Shown here: positions 11,091-23,002 of the stretch, in pieces
Layout: every line of letters begins with the position of its first letter
How positions within the stretch are numbered: position 1 is the first letter of the stretch
Assembly: GCA_958510875.1 (NCBI GenBank)
Contig: OY294067.1
Location: 55,130,039-55,194,038, forward strand
Direction of reading: 5' to 3'
Source: Endomychus coccineus
Lineage: Eukaryota > Arthropoda > Insecta > Coleoptera > Endomychidae
Length of the DNA stretch: 64,000 bases
The notes under the pieces: model-generated
Database searches by the model: none
Told to the model about the DNA's origin: nothing
Seen by the model: the letters and a program-made list of their open reading frames with translations, nothing else
Translations under genes and position numbers: made by a program

Positions 11091-11910
11091 CCAAACTTTA
11101 CATGAAATCATTCCATCTTAGCTTAAAAACAAATAATTTAGGAAAATGTAGTCGGTTCACATCGTAAAATTACATCTTAAGTTCAAAGAATATTCAGAAT
11201 TTTTTTATTTTCCTGAATCGTGGGTATATCATATGTATCCCTTAGACATCTCCCCTTCTGTATTAATTAGTTCCTGTCAAATATACTCCTCTTGAATACC
11301 TTCCAATCTTTCTCAGTGTATGTTTTAAAAATGAACTGATAATGTTCGAAATTCCAATCTTTCATTTAATGAACAATTCATTTTTTTTTATTTGTGTAAG
11401 TTTATATCATCAGTGACTGATATCTAAATAGCATGTCGGAGATATCGTAATACAGACTGAAGTTGGCTAATGTTAAGGGTATTCGAAGTTGCTATCAGAA
11501 CAGAATTGATAGAAGTTAGTTTATATTCTGTGTGCGGTTCTGCCGCATTAGCGTAACCCACAAATATTTTTTGCTGCTAACATGTCTACAGCATTAATAG
11601 GCATTTGACCTTCTACACAATCCAACACATCGATGTACGATCCATTGACTTATCTGGGGATAAAATTTATTCAGCCATTTCTATGGGTCCCTGAAACGAA
11701 GTATATTCATTATATCTATGATTTTTTGAAGTTTCTTTGATTAGATATTGTTACATCAAAGTAAAATCTGATTAAATAAAATGTTGGATCAAATATGGCT
11801 TGTTGAGATATGAATTCATTCTGTTCGCTTACCGTATTCATTTGCTGAGAGATTTATGTTCGCTCCGAGTTTTATACAATTTTCTTAATATAAAGAGTCA
11901 ATACAAAAAA
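11091..11910. other. No recognised gene
   Basis: AT-rich DNA without a convincing frame between the PLE pair and repeat X copy 1. Confidence 0.5.
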
Positions 11911-12069
11911 AAACGGGCAGTCACCGAGCACTGCTGGCAGAAATGAAAACTGACAAACCCAATTGTTTTATGTTATCTTTGAATTATTGTAGCATCCGAA
12001 ATTACAATTTCATTATTTTTAAACGAAAATTAATATAATTATTCTTTAGTTTTCACAACTGTCAGCATT

Positions 12070-12258
12070 TCAATCAACAATTATATACATTTTTATATTT
12101 AATAATAAAAAACGTATAATGGGCAGTACAATCCCTGTAAAGAGTATGAATGTAACCCAATAGTCATCATAATAAATACACATTATTTTATTTCCAAAAC
12201 ATTTATTATTGTAAATGAAAGTATTGTTAAACAGCATTTTCTTCATTTGCGTCGTCAT
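12070..12258 (-). CDS. Small hydrophobic frame inside repeat X copy 1, function unknown
   Basis: A 62-codon frame starts MTTQMKKMLFNN and has a strongly hydrophobic middle (YWVTFILFTGIVLPIIRFLL) that could span a membrane. A second overlapping frame on the same strand encodes an acidic peptide (MFHVWIESNN...DNDDANEENAV). In copy 2 the first frame reads MTTQMKKMLFN as well but ends early at a TAA, and the acidic frame has a stop after its fifth codon. So neither is conserved across copies and both may be chance. No homologue is recognised. Confidence 0.2.
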   Translation of the reverse strand: MTTQMKKMLFNNTFIYNNKCFGNKIMCIYYDDYWVTFILFTGIVLPIIRFLLLNIKMYIIVD

Positions 12259-12657
12259 TATCGGTAACTTCGACGATACTTAAATTATTAGATTCGATCC
12301 AAACATGAAACATACTGTGGAATCAGGTGTGCTCATATATAAAAACAGGCTACTATTACCGATCACACATAATTTAATTATTACTTCTTACTCTGTAATA
12401 ATTAAAGTATGAGTTGTATTGCAAAAGGAGGTCCATTTTTTCAGTTAGCATAAAAATATTACTTTCGTTTGCACGAGGACGGAGGATTGTCTGTCCTGTA
12501 TACCGTAATCGAGAGCACTGGCTCACACAGGCAGGCTCGCCAACACCGACTCAGATATGCACACGTGTGTAAGCGTATAGAGAGACTGCCTGACGCCTAA
12601 CCCGAGTCTCGAACGGCTGCAGTTGCGCACGCAGCAGTATACATAATACCTAATATA

Positions 12658-14987
12658 CAGGGTGTCCTCGAACTGCTTGGCCGAAACAAAACCGAAGATT
12701 CTTTGATTCGAGAAAAAGTTGATGAGCCTTTTTACTTTTGCCTCAAGTGTCTTGTTTACCCGGTAGAGGGCTTCGAAATTGCAAAAATAATTTTGTTTTT
12801 TCGGTATAACTTGAGAACGTGAAGGAGGACTTTTACAATATTTGGCAGGTGAGTTACTGTCAATAATAGCCGTTTTTGAGAGTGGAGCATAGAGCCTTAG
12901 AGACCATAGAAATGGCTCAAACTTGAGGATGTAACGGGAAAAGTGTCCAGAACTTTTTTGCAGTCAATGTAATTCACTCTATATTTTTTATGTAGATAGC
13001 TTATCTAATTTGAAAACTTTTCTTACTCTTAGAAAATTTTGATAAAATCAACGGATTAGCTTGAAAAAATTAATTTTCGAGTCTCTGCAATTTTGGCTTA
13101 CTAATTTTACTTGATTAAAATACCTTAGTTGCCTTTGCTTTTCTAATGTCATTTTGGCATTTGAAGAATTTATTCTCAAAACTGTCAGTTTTTACTTTGC
13201 TTTCCGTAAAAATTTTATAAAATTATGGCTCAAAATTTCACTAACACTGAAATGATTGATATGTTATTGATTTATGGACTTTGTCGTTGCAATGGCCGGA
13301 GAAGGGAAAGATATCCGCATCGCAGAATTCCAAATCGGCAAACCTTCGCGAAACTGGCAAATTTGAAGCAAATCGCAGAGAAACTGGACGCAGACGGACA
13401 AGAAGGACTTTAGAGCTCGAAGAAGCGATACTGGAAGCGGTTGAAACTGAACCTGGGATAAGCACACTACGTTTGGGACTTCGTATTGGAGCCTCAAAAT
13501 CATTAGTTCATAATGTACTGAAAGAAGAACTGTTGTATCCTTATCATATTAAAACAGTTCAAGACTTATTGCCCATGGATCCAGGTCATCGGATAGATTT
13601 CTGTCGGTTTATTGTCCAAAGACAAAACGCAAACCCCAATTTTTGTAGAAGAATTCTGTTCACGGACGAAGATACTTTCACGAGATGTGGTCTTTTTAAC
13701 CTCCATAATGAACATTTCTATGCTGATGAAAATCCTCATGAAACGGAAGTTACATATTTTCAGAATCAAACTAAAATCAATGTTTGGGTTGGAATTGTGG
13801 ATAACTTTATTATTGGCCCTACCGTTATACCCGATCGATTGAACGGGGAGAACTACTTGAACTTTTTGGAACAAAGGCTACTTGAACTGTTGGCAGACTT
13901 GCCCTTACACATTCGTCGTGGCCTGGTTTATCCATGATGGTGCACCTCCTCATTCCACATTAGCTGTGAGGCGACATTTGAATGCGGAATATCCAGATCG
14001 CTGGATAGGTAGAGGACACGATGCACCAGTGAACTGGCCGGCCCGCTCCCCTGATTTGACGCCCTGCGACTTCTTTCTATGGGGCGCTTTGAAGTCGAAA
14101 GTTTATGCAGCTCCAGTAAACACACGAGAGGAATTGTTGCAACGAATTAATCATGAAGCGGATTTATTGAAGAATGATCCTGAAGTACTAGCCAGAGTTC
14201 AATCCAATTTCTTGAAACGAATTAATTTGTGTATTCAGGAAAATGGGCAACATTTCGAACAATTGATGCCTTAGCGATTTCCCAAAAAGTTTTGTTGTTT
14301 CTTTTAATTTAGCATTTGTTTTCCCTAAATAATCACATCGTTTCCCCATTTCTATTGTTTTTATTATTCGTGTTTCACCGAGATATTAACCATTTCAGTG
14401 TTAGTGAAATTTTGAGCCATAATTTTATACAATTTTTATGGAAAGCAAAGTAAAAACTGACAGTTTTGAGGATGAATTCTCCAAATGCCAAAATGACATT
14501 AGAAAAGCAAAGGCAACTAAGGTATTTTAATCAAGTAAAATTAGTAAGCCAAAATTGCAGAGACTCGAAAATTATTTTTTTCAAGCTAATCCGTTGATTT
14601 TATCAAAATTTTCTAAGAGTAAGAAAAGTTTTCAAATTAGATAAGCTATCTACATAAAAAATATAGAGTGAATTACATTGACCACAAAAAAGTTCTGGAC
14701 ACTTTTCCCGTTACATCCTCAAGTTTGAGCCATTTCTATGGTCTCTAAGGCTCTATGCTCCGCTCTCAAAAACAGCTATTATTGACAGTAACTCACCTGC
14801 CAAATATTGTAAAAGTCCTCCATCACGTTCTCAAGTTATACCGAAAAAACAAAATTATTTTTGCAACTTTGAAGCCCTCTACCGGGTAAACAAGACACTT
14901 GAGGCAAAAGTAAAAAGACCCATCAAATTTTTTTCGAATCAAAGAATCTTCGGTTTTATTTTAGCCACGCAGTTCGAGGACACCCTA
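12658..14987 (+). mobile_element. Tc1/mariner-like transposon with ~597 bp inverted repeats
   Basis: The element begins CAGGGTGTCCTCGAACTGC at 12658 and ends with the complement (gttcgaggacaccct) near 14986. It is flanked by TA-rich DNA, consistent with TA target duplication. The inverted repeats are about 597 bp each (12658-13254 and 14391-14987), far longer than the ~30 bp of classical mariner, and are still over 95% identical by eye. The left repeat runs past the transposase start codon, so the first ten codons are repeated in antisense after the gene. The matching empty site is in repeat X copy 2 at about 28733-28745. Confidence 0.85.
13225..14274 (+). pseudogene. Tc1/mariner-type transposase with two frameshifts
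   Basis: The protein starts MAQNFTNTEMIDMLLIYG at 13225, inside the left inverted repeat. It shows the N-terminal helix-turn-helix of this insect family (Y......ERYP.RRIPNRQTF) and, after a deletion and frame change near 13345, RETGKFEANRRETGRRRTRR and the second helix-turn-helix. The catalytic core has LFTDED (first Asp), IHDGAPPH (second Asp) and RSPDLTPCDFFLWG (third Asp), with 43 residues between the second and third. A second frameshift lies near 13921, just before IHDGAPPH. All three acidic residues remain, but two frame breaks make the gene inactive. It would end at 14274 (HFEQLMP). Confidence 0.85.
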
Positions 14988-15189
14988 TATAGCTACGGCA
15001 TGAAGTGACGGACTCATGGTTTTACCTCTCATCTGAAATAGCGCAACGCGCCTAAAGAAGTTTTCACTTCAAAAATTATTTGAAAAACAATTGAACTCTT
15101 AACAAACAATAATATTTAGTAACAATAATACGTATATCGGTAAGCAAGTTGCAATTTTTAATGGTTAGAGAAAAGAAGGAACAAACAAG

Positions 15190-15780
15190 TAGTCTGGTGT
15201 GCGATGGATCAATAAAATCGGTTCTAGGGCCGTCGCTTCAAAACAAACAGCATACCGTCGTTGGCGCGGTAACCCATGTCTGGAGACCAGAACAGCAATA
15301 AGTTGAGTCTGAAATATGTGTAATGAAACAATAAATGCTTAGAAAGACGCATACAAAGCCAAAATAAGATCAAAGCTTATAGAATGCCCGAATGGCTCCT
15401 GTTCGTTTTGAAATTTCGCCAAGGCAATTGGTAAAAATTCCACTTCCATTTCATTTCCTTACTCAACCAAGGACGATAACACACTGGCTACTATACCACA
15501 AAAAAGAGTCAACCTTTTTGTTGGAATGTTTGCAGCAAATTCAACCCTCCTAATATTGCTGCCATCGATAGCAGTATGCCTGAAATTGTCTTTCGTCAAC
15601 GTACACTTAGGCGCATTCTGCTTGATTTCAATACCAAAAAGTCTATGGGGCCAGGCGGAATTCCACCCTTCTGTTCTCAAGGAATGTGCACCTGAATCAA
15701 CACCAGTTTTTTGCAAGTTGTTTACCCTTTTAAATTTAAATAACAATGCACACAAGGCGAAATTGGTTGCCGTATATTGA
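15190..15780 (+). pseudogene. LINE ORF2 fragment: endonuclease-RT linker and RT start
   Basis: A plus-strand reading gives AVASKQTAYRRWRGNPCLET, then IRSKLIECPNGSCSF and FAKAIGKNS..SFP. This is the linker between the endonuclease and reverse transcriptase of Jockey/RTE-type LINEs, where KPWF...A...K..AYR.W...P precedes S.SFW.F.K. After a frame change it reads MPEIVFRQRTLRRILLDFNT and KKSMGPGGIPP, the first reverse transcriptase block (L..L...KA.GPDGIP..VLK.CAPEL). The following sequence in another frame, VLKECAPESTPVFCKLF, continues it. At least two frameshifts and internal stops are present. It is truncated at both ends. Confidence 0.7.
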
Positions 15781-17175
15781 GAATGTCAAAGTCCGTTCAT
15801 CCAGTCGATAATGAGACGATGAGACATAGACAGACATAGAATAATAAACCTAATCAATAGTTGAAATACAACGACTACGAGATGAATATGCTAAAATAAG
15901 GACGTTTCTCGGAGTTATCTGTGGCGAACAGCGAACAAAGAAAAATTGCTACCCTTTCTAGATACATCTGTACAAGCATCAGAACTTTCCGACGACAGAC
16001 ACGAAATATTAAAATTTACTTTCGACGAGTCAAGAAAAATGTTCGATTTTCCATTCATAAAATTTACCATTAAACCTTATTTAGAATGAAGCATATCTGC
16101 AGTTTTTAGAAACCATTACGGAATTATTACATTGAGGATGCATACAAATCCACGCTGCAATGTATTTGCTAGACGATTAAACGCTCCTCTCATGGAGATT
16201 CAGATCCAAATCAACAACCGTTTTTATATTCAAAAATAACCAATTCTGAAAATCACCTGAAAGGTATATTGGTAACACGGAGGCCTCAACGAGACGTGCT
16301 CATAAGCTCTGTTCTAGTCAAAGTTGACTAGATCACTTGATCATTCACTTCTTAATCATCCTGTATACACTAGTAGAGAAAGTCAACAAGAAATTCTGCT
16401 ACTACAGTTGATCTTAATGCTATGTTCCTTTACAAATTAATTTCCTTGTCTCTAACCTGATATAAATTATGTTAAGGTATTTCCACTAGAACCATAACTG
16501 GCGCCAACATGTCGGACGACGTATATTTTCAACAGACTCGTGGGCAGATGCAAAGGAATTATTAGCAAGCATCCGAATTTTCCAGTGATGACTATGAAAT
16601 CCCTCTTCGACCGCTATTTGTTTACGTTTCTGGAGCGAATAGAAGATGAAGGTTATAGAAGTCTCTAGAGAGAAGTTCACAAATAATATAATTGCTAGGT
16701 AGACTTTGAAATATTGTAGACTGTGTAGTCTCTTGATAGAACTATTTCTAGAAGATTTCCTAAGCCTGATGTTACCAGCATATCTATATAATGAGAGAAA
16801 TACCACTGATTCACTCTCTCACTCGAACATCACCAAATCTCCGGAACTAAATAGCCTTAAGGCAACTAACTCGAAATTATGGTGCATTCCTTATATGATC
16901 TAGGCACCCCCTAATGAAGATGCTTTTTTGAATTCTACCCCTTAAGGGGTGAAAGAGGTTGTAATCGATATATAACCAGCATAACTTTGGATTACTCTCA
17001 TTATTCTATGTTCTATGTAGCAGATGATTTATTATAATATTATGATCATTTGTTTGGAAAATCCTGTCAATCTCAAATTATCGGTTGGGAAATTCATTCT
17101 TTCTACCTTTGATATGGGTAGTTGCAAAATAAATTAACAACCACCCAAAGATAAGATGTATAGACCACTTGTAAC
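15781..17175. other. No recognised gene
   Basis: Overlapping minus (16486-16806) and plus (16706-16903) frames show no recognisable motif. The rest is AT-rich. Confidence 0.45.
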
Positions 17176-18958
17176 TTGAAATTTGGGTATGTCTAGCCAA
17201 TACTCTATATACAGGCCTAACAACTGAATTCAAATGTAAGTGTGACGTCATCAACCGGAGGCTTTGAGAAGAATACCTTTCACGTTCAGTATTTATGGCA
17301 CCTGGCAATTCAGCGTGTACGTTGATACATATTAGAATTAACCAATTTCACCTATTTCTTGTGGAAAATTATATGAAGCACCTGCTGCTAAGGTGTCCTC
17401 GTATAATTGGAACGTGTTAATAAGCTTATGTAAAAATGTATGAGTGAATAAAGTTCCTTGTAAAATGGCCTCTAAAGTTCAACCTCTCTAGATACTCAAC
17501 AATTTGCATATTGCACTTCACCAAAGCTGATCTGGTAACAACAATAATAGAACAAGATTCTCGTAGTGCAATCGTAAATGTCAATTATTTTGAAATTAGA
17601 ACAAATTGAACATGAAATATTCTGTATTATGAGTGACAAAAATACAATCAACAGCAAAGCCAAGAACAATTTTCCTGTACATAATAAGGGAACTATCGTC
17701 TATCCTCATCTAGTTGATAATTCAATAACACTGTTTTATCTATTCGATCCGGTTCACATTCTCAAATGTATAAGAAATAATTAATTACATTCAAACCCCA
17801 ACCAAATTATTTGGTATTCCAAGTTTGACTCAGGAGACGAGAACATTTCCTCATTTAATGCTTTAAAAATAATGCATTAACTAGAACATGATAATATTGT
17901 TAAAATTTGGATATTCTTTTGTTTTGAAAGCACTCTATCCTACAAATTTGTAACGTCAGAATGTTAAATTAGCCCTTAAGGTATTCAATGAATATGTTAT
18001 ACAGGATCTACTTCAATTTCGTTCAAATATAGAGCTTTCCCAATCCACAGCCCAGTTCATAAATATCATATCAAATTGATGGGAAATAATGGACGTAAAA
18101 CTACTGTCAAAGGACAACGATTAAGGGACATTTTCCAGGAACCTATCGTTAAAGAATGATTTGAAAATCATGTTTTTGAGAAAATTTTAAATTGGTAATA
18201 TTTGTGGAAGTTTAGTTCGGCCTTGAATAAATTAACACCGACACATCCTGCATTGACACACACAGTTCACAGAATTTTAGAAATAATTACGTATTATCTC
18301 AACGAGCTTAGTTGAAATTACATATTGTTAGGAAAATCGACTTTTCTCCAGAAATTGAAATTACTTCACATGACTTTGAAATTGAACATTCAATGCCCGT
18401 ATTATTTATTTAGTTGTTGGCTGTTATTGCTCATTTATATTGCAACAAAAAAATTGAAATATGAAAAACGTAAGTTGAATTCGGTTTCATCAGAAGATTT
18501 TTTAGTTGAGGACTCTAATAGTCTAAAAATTTAAGTAGGGGTTATTTATATTATCCCGAAGAAACTGTGAGCCATTTGGTTATGTTAAAATATATTCTTT
18601 TCAATAAATTCATTCCAAATAAACGTATGTTTCTCAGTGACTTAGATTTAAAGCATATAAAAGGAGAGGACTATCTTGAAAAACTCGTATATCATATGCA
18701 TTATTTTGTTTTGAAAGTTTGTTTCTTTCAATTACAAAAAGCAATTGGGGTGTAACTAAGGACTTAGTTCACATCTGATAACCTCATTTACACAAAAACT
18801 CGTTATATGCGCCCTAAAAACTAGCAGAATTGTGTCGTAACATACTGATGAGCATTTGCAACATAGCCTCCGGCCTGTGACGTCACGATCGAGCCTCAGG
18901 CCTTGCATTAGTGGTATTGGTCTAGCAGACTATGGGATTGACAAATCATTGTTGGATC
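17176..18958 (+). pseudogene. P-element transposase relic A with element ends
   Basis: The frame at 17578-17784 reads EIFCIMSDKNTINSKAKNNF and LFYLFDPVHILKCIRNN, the P-element/THAP9 catalytic region (ITDNN...N; F.FD..H..K..RNN). In a second frame around 17925-18060 it continues KALYPTNL, RQNVKLALKVFNEYVIQDLL and QFRSN. Near 18410-18600, YIATKKLKYEKR and LSRGYLYYPEETVSHL match the P-element C-terminal IAGY...KLR and LSRGGL..P blocks. Stops and frameshifts are frequent. The flanks look like element ends: ctagccaatac at about 17173 and gtattggtctag ending at about 18943, each with a nearby TGACGTCA. A related, differently deleted copy lies at 51862-52992. Confidence 0.72.
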
Positions 18959-19039
18959 TACATTTTTTCTCTGACAGTGTTTATTGTTGATGAATTTACT
19001 TCAGTTTCACTTTTATCTGGTAGTTATTAAAAATGCAGA

Positions 19040-19320
19040 TACGATATTCATTCATTATTTTGGTGATGGCCTAAGATCACCAAATTGCAAAAAGTTTCCT
19101 CTGTTTTTAATTACTTGAGAGAACATGGTAGATTTGCAACAGTACAATTGAATGAAAATACTGAAAGGCAAAATTTGAATATGGAACAAAATATGATTAA
19201 TATAGTTAACAATTCAAAAATAAACACCAGAAGAATTGGTCATTCTCTAAATCTATCTCACTTTACTGCTTGGCATCGAATGAAAAAGTATCGTCTATAC
19301 CCATTTCATGTGCAGTAGGT
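19040..19320 (+). pseudogene. Tc1/mariner-type transposase N-terminal fragment
   Basis: The frame 19085-19318 reads VFNYLREHGRFATVQLNE..., then NTRRIGHSLNLSHFTAWHRM and YRLYPFHVQ. This corresponds to the hinge and second helix-turn-helix of the same family as the transposases at 13.2, 36.9 and 61.4 kb (FRQLREHGSF...; STR.IA..L..S..TV.R.L....LYPYH.Q). The first helix-turn-helix upstream is out of frame (GDGLRSPNCKKF). Nothing of the catalytic core follows, as the sequence becomes unrelated after about 19320. It is a small orphan fragment. Confidence 0.6.
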
Positions 19321-21459
19321 ATATAGACCAATAATATAATGTAATACCGGCTTTATTAGACCAACAGTGTGGTGTTCTTCCATTCTACCTCACACAGTTT
19401 TTCACAGTTTTTACAATGCTTAGCTTATATTTTTAAATGTCAGGGTGTTTCAGTTTTTCGTTCATAACTTCATTTAACGATAGAACTTCTGAAAATAATA
19501 GAAGTCTTTCATATAAAATTTTTCACTAAATCATTTCGTTTCCGAGATACAGGGTCTTGAAGTTTTGAAAAATTACTACATTTTCTTCACAAATGAAGAT
19601 TTTCAATTCAAACTTGGTAAACTTCAGTTTTTCTGAATGAGAAATTTGTTTAGTGACAAAATGTTCTCAAGATAAATACAGTAGCTTAGTTATGAGGTTC
19701 CATACGCATTCAAACCCCTTAAACTTCTACGCGAATAATCGGAAATTATTAATGTATACAAATTTGAAAATTTTGATTTATTGTCTATAAGAAAGTATTC
19801 TTGATAAATTTCACTCAGAGGCTTCCTGTTCGAGCTATTCTGATTTTTCTAATCAGGGTTATCTTATGGAATTTCTTTTGTTGTTGGTATAAATTTAAGT
19901 TTGTCACCGAACGGCGAACGATTTTTCCAAAATTGGAATATGATCTCTCGTTTTTGAGTTATCGTGTAAACAAATTTCGGATATCCAGACAGACAGACAG
20001 ACAGACAGAGGTACGAATTTTTTCAAAGTTGCTTAATATTCGATGAAAAATACTATGGAGAAGTAGTTTTTGGTCGAGGACTATTTTTTGACGATTTTAT
20101 TTTGAGTAAATAAAATAGACTCTTCCTACATATAACCTGATAAAATCATTAGATTTATTCGATTACACTTTGTGAGTCCAAAATGTTCATACTCATGCTA
20201 CTCTCTAAATGTCATGTACGGGTTCATCAAGAAATTGCAGTAATGTTTTTAACAAGATATATACCTGTCACCTCTGACAGATAGGTTTTATTTCCCTGTG
20301 CGGAAACCAATTTAATATGCGCAATATGACGATCCGTTCCACCTGCAATAATTCAGGAAAAAAACGCATGTTCATTATCCAATCGACTCCGAAAGTGTGA
20401 CGTCACAACCCCACCTTTCTCTGCCGTAGATTCGAATTCTTATTCAAAAGTTTCATCTAATTGGTCTTTCTGTCCATGTACATAAGGATCAGAATATACT
20501 ACTGCAAAATAATACGTAACTCTGAATAGATATTTATACAAGAACTTTGGTTACTGTAATCTAAATGATTTGCTCTTATTTTGTCATAAAAATTGTTTTA
20601 CAACAAAATTCATATTTTACTTTAATTTTAGAGAAAATAGGAAGCTAACCTCATCTGATTATATTTCCAGATTTCCCCAGTAACCATCTTCACATTAAAT
20701 GTTCTTAAATATTTGTTATAACAGAGAAATTGAATAAAACTTATGGACAGCAATACCTAGTTTATTCTAACCCTTAAAAAGGTCAATATTACTTCTTCCA
20801 AATTTACTGGAACTATTCGAAGACCAACACTTTACTTATCTATCCAAAACTTTTTCGACTCTAGCAACTCGATCATTGAAATTGGGCATTAAATAATTGA
20901 ACCTTATTACTTCGATTTGGGAGAATTGGATGTATTTCACCTCGAACCTTGCCAATCCATAGACTATAAGCCACCAGAAGCGTACACGTCAAGTCAAACT
21001 ATTTCGACCCGCCAACCGCTTGCCAAATGCCCTCATTTCGGTGACAATACATGGTGTTCAACATCCAGTCCAATATATTCGTACACCGTACCTTGTAGAA
21101 AATCTGGTAGAAGCCTAGTTTTTTTCATTATTTGGTATGGTGGAGATATTATGAAAATAGATTCATAGGGAGAACTCTCTATTTCATAGGGAATATATCC
21201 TAAATGAAAGTAGCAAAAATCTGTTTATCACCAAATTGGAAATTTCCCACAAACTGCAACATTCAACATTTTTTACATGGATTATTACAGGTACTATAGC
21301 TCTCTGAAGTTCATCGAAAATTTCCATATGTTGCGAAAAGTTCACAGCGCCTGTTCAAGTTGGTTTAGGATTAGGAGGTTAGCCAGGAGTGTCAAGTATA
21401 CTGCGCCCTTAAAGAACTATTGTATCTCCTTACAGTATTGCTTCACAGATTCACAGTAT
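19321..21459. other. No recognised gene
   Basis: The 19442 position starts cagggtgtttcagtttttcg, resembling the end of a dispersed insect repeat, and a (GACA)n run lies near 19988-20008. Plus frames at 19801-20046, 20917-21168 and 21277-21474 show no motif I know; the last overlaps the LINE relic in antisense. Confidence 0.4.
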
Positions 21460-22040
21460 GCCGGTGAGTTTTAGCTCTCTTAGGAAAGCTAAAGTATCTT
21501 CCGGCTCCTGTGGCAAAGTTTTCTCGATGGTTATGTACATTCCGTAGAATATGCTCCTGCAAAACAGGATAGCTTCGCAATCTGTTAGCAGATGTATCTA
21601 TGTACCTTCTGTTTCTGTGCAGAATCTACCCATCTCATCGTTCACTAGGCCAATTTTCCTCTTGTAACCTTTGAGTTGGCATCAGTGTCCATTCGTGAAT
21701 CCAGTTATGATTCTCACGTTGTTCCTACTTACCCTTATACATTCCAAAACATTCTTTTCCCAAAATTTATCTGAAGTTTTTTTTTATTGTCTTTGTACTG
21801 AGCTCTGTTTCTTTTGTTCGGAGGATTTCCCGCATAGTGTGCTTGCTTGTTTTGTCCATATTAAGCTGTGCACATCTATCAATTAAATGGACGCATGGGT
21901 TCGAAGTATTTGGTTTTGGGCCCAAAGTATCCTGCCCCCGTACCTTCTGCTGTTCTTGATCCATCGGTATACCTACAGATTGATTCTTCCCTAATGGGGT
22001 GGGTGTTCTCCTGTCTGCTAGCTTCTATGTTTTCTATGTT
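21460..22040 (-). pseudogene. LINE RNase H and C-terminal zinc-finger region
   Basis: Read from 22040 downwards, the minus strand gives a damaged RNase H start in which VYRWIKNSRRYGG stands for VYTDGSRTAEGTGAG. FGPK- and RCAQLNMDKTSKHT-like segments follow. Then comes the C-terminal block RNNVRIITGFTNGH, CQLKGYKRKIGLVNDEMGRF and HLLTDCEAILF, matching the ...LTGHC.LN.HL.K....D..CR.C.E..ET..HLLC.C. ending of Jockey/R1-type LINE proteins, with the zinc-binding cysteines partly lost. Several frameshifts and an internal stop (GT*IHLL) show it is dead. The same C-terminal family occurs at 38881-39132. Confidence 0.68.
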
Positions 22041-23002
22041 TCGGAAGTATGTGTAAACAGAAAAACCTTAACCATGTCATCTCTTGGTGCCACGAGTATT
22101 GAGTGTTTCTTATTCAGAGAGACTTTATCCTCAAACCGAAATCTGATATATTCCTAAGATTCTTCTTTGTCTGTATTAAGTATAGCATTTTTCGCTGTTC
22201 TACATATAGCTATGTAGGAGATGATTTATGTAGCCCGTTTTCTATGATGGATGACCACTACCATTATTTTCGTCAGGAACGTTGCAAACTCACTCGTTCC
22301 GCTGATCAGCTCGAAATAGCAGAACAGCTACCCGGAACTATTAGTTGTGATGCTATACATCTAGAGAAACATTACCATTGTTGTATTTCAATCCTATTCA
22401 GGGAAATTTCAACATTATAATAATCGTGAATTAATTGAAAATCCTTATTTCATGAATCTTCAAAACTCATTTGAATCATTTCTATCAATGACATTGTAAC
22501 ATCCAAGCTACTTCCCATCTTATACATATATCTTTTATTTCATTGCGAGGTTTAACTTTAACGTATATAACTAGAACAGTGAATATAAACAGAATTATTG
22601 ATCTTTTCCTTTTATCATGGAGCATTTAACTTTAATGTTCTCGTAACTATAAAAGTAAATACCTACATTCAGGGACAGCAGCTACACATGATAAGTTTCT
22701 TGAATCATGCACATTAGTTTTAAAACTCCATGCGAGACTCTAATATTCATATAGCATTGCGATTTTATTATCTAGTGGAGCTAAAGTATTACATAATCTT
22801 CAATGAATATTTTGGTTCTGAAGATGAATATTCAAAAGTCGAGATAAATCACCCAAACATTCTGAAAGACAAATGATAATATTATTACCCTTTGATCTTT
22901 CCTAATTTTGATAAGTTTTCTGAATTCACAGATCAGTTTATTTCATTTCAAAAAATCCTATTACAGACTTCAGTTCATAATTTCTTATTTTGGATATACT
23001 TC
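22041..23002. other. No recognised gene
   Basis: A 105-codon plus frame (22103-22420) is antisense to what may be further LINE sequence. No motif is visible on either strand. The rest is AT-rich. Confidence 0.4.

Larger units (their letters stand above)
11911..15071 (-). mobile_element. 'Repeat X' copy 1, split by a transposon
   Basis: Excluding the 12658-14987 insertion, this sequence is the reverse complement of 28649-30891 (copy 2) from end to end. One edge reads aaacgggcagtcaccgagca (11911) and the other cctaaagaagttttcacttc (to 15071). The combined unit is about 0.83 kb, carries no transposase or reverse transcriptase, and has no terminal inverted repeats that I can see. An indel of about 60 bp separates the copies near 12.49 kb. 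The unit holds a 62-codon frame (12070-12258). It is probably a non-autonomous element or an old segmental duplication; family unknown. Confidence 0.72.

Noticed and set aside
11911..15071. Repeat X as a solo LTR or a Helitron
   Set aside because: No TG...CA ends common to both copies, and neither a TC start nor a CTRR end with 3' hairpin at consistent positions.
22103..22420. 105-codon plus frame as a gene
   Set aside because: No motif, and it adjoins the minus-strand LINE relic, of which it may be antisense.
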